NCBI GenBank assembly: GCA_035299305.1
Contig: DATGWV010000349.1
Location: forward strand, 1 to 12,092
Direction of reading: 5' to 3'
From: BJHL01 sp035299305
GTDB lineage: Bacteria; Planctomycetota; Phycisphaerae; Phycisphaerales; UBA1924
Length of the DNA stretch: 12,092 nt
Shown here: positions 1 to 6,449 of the stretch, piece after piece
Layout of the letters: the number at the start of each line of letters is the position of its first letter
How positions within the stretch are numbered: position 1 is the first letter of the stretch
Position numbers and translations under genes: made by a program
The notes under the pieces: generated by a model
Databases searched by the model: none
Seen by the model: only the letters and a program-made list of their open reading frames with translations
Told to the model about the DNA's origin: nothing

Positions 1-1
1 G

Positions 2-643
2 TTTGGCGCGGGGCTCACGGCGTTCTTCTTTTTCTTCTTTGTCACTGGCTGGGGGAAAGTCACGAGCACGTGGCAGGAGTTGCTGCCGCAGCGCAATCGC
101 GGGCGGGTGTTGTATCTGCTGGGACGCATGGACAAGGTCATCGCGGCGTTCATTCGCGGACGCATCACGGTGTGCGCGGTGATGATCGTGCTGTACACGC
201 TGCTGTACTGGTTCATCGGCGTGCCTGCGCCGTTCGTCATGGGCCCCATCACGGGGCTGCTGACGATTGTGCCGTATGCGTCGGGCCTTTCGGCTCCGAT
301 TGCGATGCTGATGATGTGGCTGTCGCCCGGCGCGGGAGATGATTCGTTCCGGCAGCAATGGTGGTGGATCATCGGCGCGCCGCTGGTGGTGCTGGGCATT
401 GCGCAGGCGCTGGATGACTGGGTTCTGACGCCGCTCATTCAAGGCAAGGCGACGGACCTGCCCATGCCGACGATCATCTTCGCGAGTATCGCGGGCGGAA
501 GTCTGGCGGGGTTCTATGGGTTGCTGCTGGCGATTCCGATCGCGGCGTGCCTGAAGATCTTGATTGAAGAGATTGTCGTGCCGCACGTGCGAGCGTGGGC
601 GAAGGGGGAGCGGTTTGATTTGCTGCCGGTGGATCGGTCGTAG
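2..643 (+). CDS. AI-2E family transporter, C-terminal part (5' end outside window)
   Basis: The reading frame is open from the left edge (codons begin at base 2) to a TAG stop at 641-643, giving 213 residues of a longer protein; no start codon needs to be chosen here. The fragment is rich in membrane segments: an all-Phe/Val stretch at the very start, a segment around IVLYTLLYWFIGVPAPF, a GPITGLLTIVPYASG loop and helix, a Trp-rich helix near WWWIIGAPLVVLGIAQ, and a final GFYGLLLAIPIAACLKIL helix. The Gly-Pro-Ile...Ile-Val-Pro-Tyr stretch and the re-entrant ALDDWVLTPLIQGKATDLP region are hallmarks of the AI-2E/UPF0118 family, usually about 350 residues with eight membrane helices. Members are inner-membrane permeases or exporters, and autoinducer-2 transport is proven for very few, so the substrate is unknown. 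The next plus-strand gene starts 166 bases downstream and appears to have its own promoter. Confidence 0.9.
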   Translation, partial: FGAGLTAFFFFFFVTGWGKVTSTWQELLPQRNRGRVLYLLGRMDKVIAAFIRGRITVCAVMIVLYTLLYWFIGVPAPFVMGPITGLLTIVPYASGLSAPIAMLMMWLSPGAGDDSFRQQWWWIIGAPLVVLGIAQALDDWVLTPLIQGKATDLPMPTIIFASIAGGSLAGFYGLLLAIPIAACLKILIEEIVVPHVRAWAKGERFDLLPVDRS

Positions 644-687
644 CGATGTGCGCTGCGCGGTCGGGGCTTGGGTGGATGTTGTTTGGC

Positions 688-720
688 CGCGGAGCGATGT
701 GTTAAGTTGGCGGCTCCGCG
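688..720 (+). terminator. Possible hairpin after the AI-2E transporter gene
   Basis: CGCGGAGC (688-695) is perfectly complementary to GCTCCGCG (713-720) across a 17-base loop, 45 bases after the transporter stop. The sequence that follows (CGATTGTGGTT) is only weakly T-rich, so a factor-independent terminator is uncertain. It could equally be chance complementarity in GC-rich DNA. Confidence 0.3.
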
Positions 721-729
721 CGATTGTGG

Positions 730-758
730 TTGGCGCGGCGTACACGAAGCGGTAGACT
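730..758 (+). promoter_or_regulatory. Candidate sigma70-type promoter for the dockerin-tagged protein
   Basis: TTGGCG (730-735) and TAGACT (753-758) are separated by 17 bases, each matching 4 of 6 consensus positions. Transcription would start near 765, leaving a leader of about 45 bases before the ATG at 810. A small inverted repeat (TCATG 769-773 / CATGA 780-784) sits just downstream in the leader and could be a regulator site. This is pattern matching only. Confidence 0.4.
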
Positions 759-809
759 GATCAGCGTGTCATGTTGTGGCATGATGGCATCTGCTGAAAG
801 GGGTTCGCC

Positions 810-2426
810 ATGCGATGGATGTGTGCAACCGTCTTGGGTAGCGTGATGGCGGCGGGGCTGACGGGGGGCGTGGCGGCGACCCGTGTGGTGGCCGGTGAAT
901 GCGGCACGGAGTTTCAGCTTGCGGGCGTTCTGGGGCGGACTGACGGGCCGCTGCGTTCGCTGCTGACGCTGCCCAGCGGGGACATCATCGTGGGCGGAAA
1001 GTTCACGCAGATCACGGACGCGAACGGCACCGTGGTCAGCGCGAATTCGGTGGCGCGGTGGAATGGCACATCATGGAGCGCGATGGGCAGCGGACTTACG
1101 GGCGGGTTTGAGGGGGACAACACGGGAGTCAATTCGCTGCTCGCGTTGCCCAACGGTGACATCGTGGCGGGCGGGACGTTCACGACTTCAGGCAACACGA
1201 CGACGAATCTGGTTGCGCGCTGGAATGGGTCGACGTGGCAGCCGCTGGGCGGAGGCATTGCTCCGGGTACAGCGACATCGGTGAATCGCGTTGAAGCGCT
1301 CGCAGTGCTGCCCAATGGCGACATTGTGGCGGGCGGAGCGATTCGCAACTTTTTGATCGGCGGTTCGTTCGGCCATGTATATCGCTGGAATGGCAGCGCA
1401 TGGAGCACGCTGAGCGGCGGCACGACGGGACCGGTATACGCACTGGCGATTGAGCAAGGCACTGGGAAGCTCTTGGTTGGCGGTCAATTCGGCAACGCGG
1501 GCGGCATCGCTGTCGGGAACGTGGCAACGTGGAGTGCGACGATCGGGTGGGAAGCGATGGGTACGGGGCTGCCGGGCGGGTCAAGCGCGGTGGCGAACTT
1601 TGCCTACGGCTCGAGCGGAGCTTTGCATGCGTCGGGTGCGTTTTCAACGCCGCAGGGCGTCCAAGGTTTGGCGCGGTGGAACGGATCGTCGTGGACGGTG
1701 ATTGCGGCTCCGGCGTCCACGAGCGGCGGCCTGGTCGCGATGAGTGACGGCGGGTTTGTCACGGGCTCGGTGCGCTATCGCAATGGCTTGCTGTCGACGC
1801 TGAACACCTCGCAGGCGTTTAATGTGGCGGTGAGACTTGCAGCGAACGGGTCGGACCTCATCGGCGTGGGCACGAGGGTCTTCAGTTCGGGACCGGGCGT
1901 TGTACAACGGTTCACATTTGATGGACCTGCGATTCAGGTTGCATCTCCGGGGCTGGCAAGCGAAGCGATTTGTCCGCAAGGCAACGTGACACTGCGGGTG
2001 GCGGCGTATGGGCGCCAGCCGATGACGTATCAATGGCGCAGGAATGGGGAAACGATTTCAATTGCGGCGAACCTGACTGCGCAGGCGCCAGAACTGGTCG
2101 TGGGCGATGTGCAGTCGAGCGATGAAGGTGTGTACGACTGCGTGGTGACGAGTGCGTGCGGAACCGTCACAAGTTCTGGTATCACGGTGACGCGACTTCC
2201 CGAGGGCACGCCCGGATGCGAACTCTCGGGGTGTGACACCATCGACTTCAACAACAATCAGATCTTCCCTGAGGATCAGGACGTGGTTGATCTGTTCTTC
2301 GTGTTCGCGGGCGGCGAGTGCGGCAGTTGCAACGACATCGATTACAACAACAACGGCGTGTTTCCGGAAGACCAGGACATCATGGACTTTTTCAACGTCC
2401 TTGCGGGTGGATCGTTCTGTCAGTGA
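810..2426 (+). CDS. Exported propeller-like/Ig-like protein with C-terminal GC-type dockerin domain
   Basis: This 538-residue exported protein has an unknown substrate. An AAAGGGG-type ribosome site lies about 7 bases before the ATG. Residues 1-29 look like a signal peptide, with a hydrophobic run and cleavage probably near VVAG/E. Residues 35-370 hold about five degenerate repeats in which a P-(N/S)-G-D-I-(V/I)-x-G-G-x-F strand (around 56-65, 114-124, 168-177, 219-227 and 270-278) is followed by a W-N-G-(T/S)-(S/A/T)-W strand (84-89, 138-143, 193-198, 290-295). This suggests a beta-propeller or similar stacked beta fold. Residues 376-463 resemble an Ig-like domain: Cys388 and Cys444 are spaced for a disulphide, with YQWRRNG and DEGVYDC motifs. 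Residues 470-538 are two dockerin-like modules with acidic Asn/Asp loops, FPEDQD and AGG, and flanking cysteines. The tail type is known from Phycisphaerales secreted proteins; its role in surface attachment or sorting is inferred. Confidence 0.9.
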   Translation: MRWMCATVLGSVMAAGLTGGVAATRVVAGECGTEFQLAGVLGRTDGPLRSLLTLPSGDIIVGGKFTQITDANGTVVSANSVARWNGTSWSAMGSGLTGGFEGDNTGVNSLLALPNGDIVAGGTFTTSGNTTTNLVARWNGSTWQPLGGGIAPGTATSVNRVEALAVLPNGDIVAGGAIRNFLIGGSFGHVYRWNGSAWSTLSGGTTGPVYALAIEQGTGKLLVGGQFGNAGGIAVGNVATWSATIGWEAMGTGLPGGSSAVANFAYGSSGALHASGAFSTPQGVQGLARWNGSSWTVIAAPASTSGGLVAMSDGGFVTGSVRYRNGLLSTLNTSQAFNVAVRLAANGSDLIGVGTRVFSSGPGVVQRFTFDGPAIQVASPGLASEAICPQGNVTLRVAAYGRQPMTYQWRRNGETISIAANLTAQAPELVVGDVQSSDEGVYDCVVTSACGTVTSSGITVTRLPEGTPGCELSGCDTIDFNNNQIFPEDQDVVDLFFVFAGGECGSCNDIDYNNNGVFPEDQDIMDFFNVLAGGSFCQ

Positions 2427-2476
2427 TGTCGCATCGTCTGACTGCCCCACTGCTCGCACGTCGCGGGACAAAAACA

Positions 2477-2512
2477 CAATCCGCCGACCACGTCCGTGCG
2501 GTCGGCGGATTG
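2477..2512. terminator. Hairpin between convergent genes, probable (bidirectional) terminator
   Basis: A perfect 13-base-pair stem, CAATCCGCCGACC (2477-2489) with GGTCGGCGGATTG (2500-2512), encloses a 10-base loop. Read on the minus strand, the hairpin is followed by TGTGTTTTTGTCC, so it fits best as the terminator of the response-regulator gene. It also lies 50 bases after the stop of the plus-strand gene and could end that transcript, although there is no T-run on that side. Confidence 0.75.
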
Positions 2513-2537
2513 AGCTGATGCCGATGTGTTGAGTGAC

Positions 2538-3116
2538 TCAGGCGACGAGGTTGGTGGCCTGCTCGATGCTCGAGACGACCTGACGGACCTGGAAGGGCTT
2601 CTTCAGGAAGTTGTCGTAGCCCTGGCTGCGGAGGCCCATGGCCTGGCCGTCGGTGAGCTTGCCGCTCATGGCGATGACCTTGGTGAACTGCAGGTTTTCG
2701 TTCTTGCGAATCTGGTCGGTGAAGACCTTGGCGTCGACATCGCCCACGTGGAGGTCAAGCAGGATGACATGCGGCTTGAAACGCTCGCACTCCATGCCGG
2801 CCTGAAAGCTGCTGGTGCAGGTGCGGACTTCGTAGTTGGTTTGCTCACCGAGGACCTTCTCGAGGACGTCGACGACTTCGCGTTCCTTGTCGACGACGAG
2901 CACGCGGGTGCGGCCGCTGTTCTGGCCTTCGAGGGGAATGCCGTGGGCACGCATGAAGCGGGTGAGCTCGCTGGCCGGGATGCGGCGATCGCGCGAGCCG
3001 GGGATGCGGTAGCCCTTGAGGGCACCGCTGTCGAACCACTTGCTGACGGTGCGGGGAGCGACGTTGCAGATTTTGGCGACTTCGCCGGTCGTCAGGACTT
3101 CTTTGTCGAAGGTCAT
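2538..3116 (-). CDS. Response regulator with N-terminal excisionase/MerR-like HTH and C-terminal receiver domain
   Basis: This 192-residue cytoplasmic regulator would sense phosphorylation and bind DNA. Residues 7-55 form a helix-turn-helix of the excisionase/MerR-like type: LTTGEVAKICNVAPRTVSKW, then a Gly-Tyr-Arg-Ile-Pro-Gly-Ser wing with Arg-Asp-Arg-Arg-Ile-Pro. Residues 70-190 form a receiver fold. Asp121 (ILLDLHV) is the expected phosphoacceptor, Ser151 (MSGK) the switch Ser/Thr position and Lys173 (KKPF) the conserved lysine. The N-terminal acidic pair is altered to Asp76-Lys77. The start is set by AAGAGGTGAG just upstream of the ATG at 3116; the frame stays open further upstream to 3275, but that part is Pro/Cys-rich, lacks family features and lies in the intergenic region. 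No histidine kinase is adjacent, so the partner is unknown. DNA-binding domain first is the reverse of the usual response-regulator order. Confidence 0.93.
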   Translation of the reverse strand: MTFDKEVLTTGEVAKICNVAPRTVSKWFDSGALKGYRIPGSRDRRIPASELTRFMRAHGIPLEGQNSGRTRVLVVDKEREVVDVLEKVLGEQTNYEVRTCTSSFQAGMECERFKPHVILLDLHVGDVDAKVFTDQIRKNENLQFTKVIAMSGKLTDGQAMGLRSQGYDNFLKKPFQVRQVVSSIEQATNLVA

Positions 3117-3152
3117 TGATCTCACCTCTTCCGATGGGTCATTGCGGACGCC

Positions 3153-3248
3153 TCCCGGGCACACACACGCCGGGACGGCAGTTCCCACGCACGCTCCGAG
3201 CAGGAGAGCAGGTGGGCGAGAAGTACATCGGAGGGAATGAGGGGTCAA
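3153..3248 (-). promoter_or_regulatory. Weak promoter candidate and leader hairpin upstream of the response regulator
   Basis: On the minus strand TTGACC (plus coordinates 3243-3248) is followed after 17 bases by TACTTC (3220-3225). The -35 is good but the -10 is poor. The resulting leader of about 100 bases would contain a small hairpin, TCCCGG/CCGGGA (3153-3158 and 3170-3175), around a GTGTGTGTG loop. Support is limited to these matches. Confidence 0.25.
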
Positions 3249-3299
3249 TTCAGTGTGTGCGGAGGATTCCGGCAAAATGTTGTGGGAGCGTACAGAGCG

Positions 3300-3339
3300 T
3301 AAATTGCCAAATGGTCAAATTGCCAAATGGCCAAATGAG
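3300..3339. repeat. Five tandem octamers, consensus CAAATKGY, with an inverted partner nearby
   Basis: The octamers are TAAATTGC (3300-3307), CAAATGGT (3308-3315), CAAATTGC (3316-3323), CAAATGGC (3324-3331) and CAAATGAG (3332-3339). Seen at period 16, a 14-base unit AAATTGCCAAATGG is exactly repeated at 3301 and 3317. Downstream, GGCCATTCGG (3396-3405) matches the reverse complement of CCAAATGGCC (3323-3332) at 9 of 10 positions, and CCTTTCGG follows at 3406-3413. The AT-rich tract stands out in GC-rich DNA between two divergent genes. Its function is unknown: regulator binding, hairpin or neutral simple repeat are all possible. Confidence 0.8.
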
Positions 3340-3444
3340 GAGGCCGTGTCGGCGTGCCTTGGGAGAGCCGAGGGCCTCCGGCAAGTTGGTTCATGGGCCA
3401 TTCGGCCTTTCGGTCACCCCGCCCGTCTTTTGTTCGGCGGTGCT

Positions 3445-3473
3445 TTGACAAGCTGACCAGTTTCCGGTACGCT
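3445..3473 (+). promoter_or_regulatory. Sigma70-type promoter for the HEAT-repeat gene
   Basis: A perfect -35 TTGACA (3445-3450) is followed by a 17-base spacer and TACGCT (3468-3473). It lies about 90 bases before the ATG at 3564, in the right orientation and with no other gene between. The predicted transcription start is near 3480. Confidence 0.55.
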
Positions 3474-3486
3474 GCCTAACCTCGTG

Positions 3487-3527
3487 GCTCCCCTTGGAAT
3501 AACCGTCCAGGGGGCTTTGTTGTTTGT
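3487..3527 (+). promoter_or_regulatory. Bulged hairpin followed by a U-rich run in the HEAT gene leader
   Basis: TCCCC-T-TGG (3489-3497) can pair with CCAGGGGG (3507-3514), with one bulged T and a 9-base loop, and is followed by CTTTGTTGTTTGT. The shape is terminator-like but lies just downstream of the predicted transcription start of the next gene. It could be an attenuator, a 5'-stabilising hairpin, or a terminator of an unrecognised upstream transcript. Confidence 0.3.
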
Positions 3528-3563
3528 CCGTCCACGTTCCTGATACGCGGAGTCGCTTTGCCC

Positions 3564-5807
3564 ATGGCCCAGACGACCGATCAACGTCGCCAACCTCTTT
3601 TCACTGGCTTGCTTGCCGCTCTGACCCTGTTCGCCGCTGCCGGCGCGCCGGTCAGCGTCGCGACGGCGCAACCTGCGGACGAAGCGAGCGCCGCCAAGCC
3701 CGCGTCGGACAAGGAACTGGCGGACGACTTCATCCATTACATCCTGACGTCCAACAACCAGATGGCCATTAGCACGGGCGCGGAGTTGCTGTCGCGCAAC
3801 CTCAAGCCCGCTGACTTCGCGAACCTTGTGGAGAGCGTGGATGCGCAGCGGTTCACCAACGCGGTGCAGCGCGGCGGCCGCAGCGAGTCGCAAGACCTGC
3901 GTGCGCTGAGCGGCGCGCTGGACAAGGCGTATCAGGGCGGTCTGCTGGCGCGAGCGCGCGATCCGGAGATGATCGCTCGTAACATCAAGAACCTCACGGG
4001 CGGCCAGCGCGCTCGTCTGCTCGCTCGCGAAGGCCTGAAGCAGGCCGGCGAGTATGCGATGGTGCAACTGCTCGATGCGTACGTGCAAACGGACAACAGC
4101 GAGTTGTCGGTCGCGGCGCAGGGCGTGATGATCGACATGGGTCGCCAGTCGATCGTGCCGCTCACGACGGCGCTGCCCAAGCTCAACGGCCTGAACCAGG
4201 AGAAGGTCGCGCGGCTGCTGGGGCTGATTCCGTACAAGCAGAGCCTGCCGTTCCTGACGGACCTGGCGGCGACCACGGACAACAGCGCGGTGCGTGCGGC
4301 GGCGGAACAGTCGATTGCGCGTCTGGGCGGCTCGCCCGGCAACTCTGCGGATCAATACCGCGGGCTGGCTGAGGCGTATTACAGCGAGAACAGCAACGTC
4401 ACCAGCTTCCCGGGTGAAGATTTCCAACTGCTGTGGAACTACGCGGCGGAGACGGGCCTCACGATGCGTGAGATTCGCACGCCTGTGTTCCACGAAGCGA
4501 TGTCGATGAAACTGCTCGAGCGCGCGATGCAGCTTGAGACGGGCGTCGGCAGCATCAACCCGGACACGCTGGCCCTGTGGGTCGCGAGCAACTACTCACG
4601 CGAGTTTGACACGCCTGAGGGTTACGCCAACCCCGCTTACCCCACCGCTGCGGCGGCTGAGGAAGGCGCTTCGCCCCGTCGCGGCGCGGAATACTTCGGC
4701 GTGGCGAGCGGCAGCGACGTGGCGCAGCGCGTGCTGGCCCGGGCGCTGGATCGCAAGGACACGCAGCTTGCTCGCGCGGCGCTCGCCGCGGTGGAGCAGA
4801 TCGCCGGTGGTCGTGCGGTGGCGGATCGCGCGGGTGTTCGCAGCCCGCTGTCGAACGCGTTGCTGTACCCCAACCGTCGCGTGCAGCTTGATGCGGCGCT
4901 CGCCATCGCGGCGACGCAGCCCAACCAGACCTTCAGCGGCGCGGAGCGCGTGATTCCCACGCTGGCCAGCGCGGTGAAGGGCTCGCCCGAGCAGTACGCG
5001 GTGGTGCTGACGACTGACATCGAACGCTATCAGGTGATGCGCACGATTCTCGAGAAGAACGGCTTCACGGTGCTGCCTCAGGCGGCGACGTTTGGCGAAC
5101 TGCAGGGCCCCATCGCTGAGGCTCCCTCAATTGACCTGGTGGTGCTCGCGGGCTTCACGGGTGACACGGGCGCGAACCTGAAGACGGAAAGCCAGGCTGG
5201 CCTCAAGACGGCGGCGAGCCCCGTGCTCATCATGACGACGCCTGACGTTGTCGCGGAGCAGAGCCGGGCGTTCCAGGCGGATTCGCGTGTCGCGGTGCGT
5301 CCGATCGGCACAGGCGAGGAAGCGATCGTCAACACGATCACGGACCTGGTGCAGAACGCGGCGGGCGGCCCGATGACGGAAGATGAAGCGCTGGCGTATG
5401 CGAATCGCTCGCTGAGCGCGCTGCGTGACCTGGCGGTGAGCAACAACCTGGTGCTGCCGGTCAAGGACTCGGCGAGCACGCTGGTTGCTCTGCTGCCCGA
5501 CAGCGAAGCGGAACGCCGCTCGCAACTGGCGGAAGTGCTGGGCCGCATCGGCGACGAGCGGGCGCAGCGTTCGCTGGTGGATGAAGCGATCATCAGCTCG
5601 GACGACGCGGACCGCGCGATGCTGCTGCTGTCGGCGGGCGAAAGCGCCAAGCGTTTCGGCAACTTGCTCACGCCCGCGCAGGTGGAGCAGGTGCTGGAGA
5701 TGGCGAGCAACCCCGATGAGAAGCTGGCGACGGCCGCTGCGGGTCTGCTGGGTGCACTGAACGTGCCCAACACGAACCTGCTGCCGCTGGTGCTGGGTGA
5801 GAAGTGA
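3564..5807 (+). CDS. Exported HEAT-repeat protein with an embedded degenerate receiver-like domain
   Basis: This 747-residue protein from the ATG at 3564 has unknown function. A GGAG lies 11 bases upstream; an in-frame TTG at 3558 is 5 bases from the same GGAG and would add two residues. Residues about 12-37 form a signal peptide (hydrophobic run, then Ala-Thr-Ala-Gln-Pro), so most of the chain should be periplasmic or envelope-bound. HEAT-like helical pairs are clearest at about 160-256 (LLDAYVQTDN..., VARLLGLIPY..., AVRAAAEQSIARLGG), 385-472, and 605-735, which includes LAEVLGRIGDERAQRSLVDEA. Residues about 477-598 (bases 4992-5357) follow the alternating strand and helix order of a receiver: AVVLTTD, QVMRTILEKNG, IDLVVLAGF, SPVLIMTTP, VAVRPIG, EEAIVNTITDLV. 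However, the strand-3 phosphoacceptor position is Ala rather than Asp. It is probably a scaffold or partner-binding protein in the envelope, monocistronic, with its own promoter and terminator. Confidence 0.9.
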   Translation: MAQTTDQRRQPLFTGLLAALTLFAAAGAPVSVATAQPADEASAAKPASDKELADDFIHYILTSNNQMAISTGAELLSRNLKPADFANLVESVDAQRFTNAVQRGGRSESQDLRALSGALDKAYQGGLLARARDPEMIARNIKNLTGGQRARLLAREGLKQAGEYAMVQLLDAYVQTDNSELSVAAQGVMIDMGRQSIVPLTTALPKLNGLNQEKVARLLGLIPYKQSLPFLTDLAATTDNSAVRAAAEQSIARLGGSPGNSADQYRGLAEAYYSENSNVTSFPGEDFQLLWNYAAETGLTMREIRTPVFHEAMSMKLLERAMQLETGVGSINPDTLALWVASNYSREFDTPEGYANPAYPTAAAAEEGASPRRGAEYFGVASGSDVAQRVLARALDRKDTQLARAALAAVEQIAGGRAVADRAGVRSPLSNALLYPNRRVQLDAALAIAATQPNQTFSGAERVIPTLASAVKGSPEQYAVVLTTDIERYQVMRTILEKNGFTVLPQAATFGELQGPIAEAPSIDLVVLAGFTGDTGANLKTESQAGLKTAASPVLIMTTPDVVAEQSRAFQADSRVAVRPIGTGEEAIVNTITDLVQNAAGGPMTEDEALAYANRSLSALRDLAVSNNLVLPVKDSASTLVALLPDSEAERRSQLAEVLGRIGDERAQRSLVDEAIISSDDADRAMLLLSAGESAKRFGNLLTPAQVEQVLEMASNPDEKLATAAAGLLGALNVPNTNLLPLVLGEK

Positions 5808-5842
5808 GCGATAGTGAGTTCATCGCGTGAAGTGACAACATG

Positions 5843-5873
5843 AAACCCCGCAGGCGATGTCTGCGGGGTTTTT
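5843..5873 (+). terminator. Rho-independent terminator of the HEAT-repeat gene
   Basis: AAACCCCGCAG (5843-5853) and CTGCGGGGTTT (5861-5871) form a perfect 11-base-pair stem with a 7-base loop and a run of five T (5869-5873), 35 bases after the stop. On the opposite strand it reads as a hairpin followed by CATG, so it may also block readthrough from the minus-strand operon that ends at 5984. Confidence 0.9.
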
Positions 5874-5983
5874 CGTTGGACTTGCGGATGGATGTGCTTG
5901 CAAGCGTTTGCTTGCGGCGCGAGGTGGCGATCGCGTTGCGGCCGCACGTGCTTCAAGCATGGACGTGTTGTTGCGGCGTGTGA

Positions 5984-6424
5984 TTACTTTGCAACTTTGG
6001 CGACGAGCCGCCAGATGTCGTGCGGGGTGAGATTGCGACCGGAGAAGGCGTTGAAGTCGCGGACGAGGTCGTCCATCTTGGCGGTGTATGGAAGGTTGTC
6101 GCGCGCGCCGAGCGAGCCGACGAGGGAGCGGACGCGGTCGCAGAGGAACGTCTCTTCGTCGGCAGAGACTTTGATGGCGGGCGTGGGCGTCTTGCCGAGT
6201 TGCGGGAGCTTCTTGGCTTTGCGCAGGTTGTGCAGGCGGTGAAGCACTTCGCGTTCGTCGCGTGTGTCCTTCGCGGCGCGGAGCGATGCCATGAGCGCTG
6301 CGAACTCGTCGGTGTAGGGCAGGTCGTCAAGGCCTCGGCCTGCGGCGACATATGCGGCCACCAAACGGTCGTCGGCGGGTGACAGCGGGGACGCGGGGCC
6401 GAGATCAAAGAGCGTGTCGCTCAT
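5984..6424 (-). CDS. Hypothetical protein with two copies of an LPYT-containing module
   Basis: This 146-residue protein belongs to no family I recognise. It appears to be soluble: no signal peptide or membrane segment is seen, and it is Ala/Leu/Arg/Lys/Asp-rich and probably helical. It looks internally duplicated. Residues 15-74 (SPADD..., DDLPYTDEFAALM at 33-45, VLHRLHNLRK at 60-69) align with 87-146 (SADEE..., DNLPYTAKMDDLV at 109-121, DIWRLVAKVAK at 136-146), both about 60 residues. The ATG at 6424 has a weak AAAGG about 9 bases upstream. It is the last gene of a minus-strand set, 25 bases after the stop of the PD40 protein gene, so it is probably co-transcribed with that gene and with ada. 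A role in DNA handling or RNA handling would be a guess; nothing in the sequence shows one. Confidence 0.85.
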   Translation of the reverse strand: MSDTLFDLGPASPLSPADDRLVAAYVAAGRGLDDLPYTDEFAALMASLRAAKDTRDEREVLHRLHNLRKAKKLPQLGKTPTPAIKVSADEETFLCDRVRSLVGSLGARDNLPYTAKMDDLVRDFNAFSGRNLTPHDIWRLVAKVAK

Positions 6425-6449
6425 GCGAGGGCCTTTCGGTGGCGCTGGA

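Noticed and set aside
2526..3119. Plus-strand open frame of 197 residues opposite the response regulator
   Set aside because: Acidic, Ala/Asp/Leu-rich mirror translation; the minus strand has the HTH and receiver signatures and a good ribosome site.
3414..4493. Minus-strand open frame of 359 residues opposite the HEAT gene
   Set aside because: Arg/Gln/Leu-rich shadow with no domain; it overlaps the promoter and signal peptide of the real gene.
5900..5915. GCAAGC-GTTT-GCTTGC hairpin as terminator of the minus-strand operon
   Set aside because: Only six base pairs and no T-run on either side; the hairpin at 5843-5873 is a better candidate.
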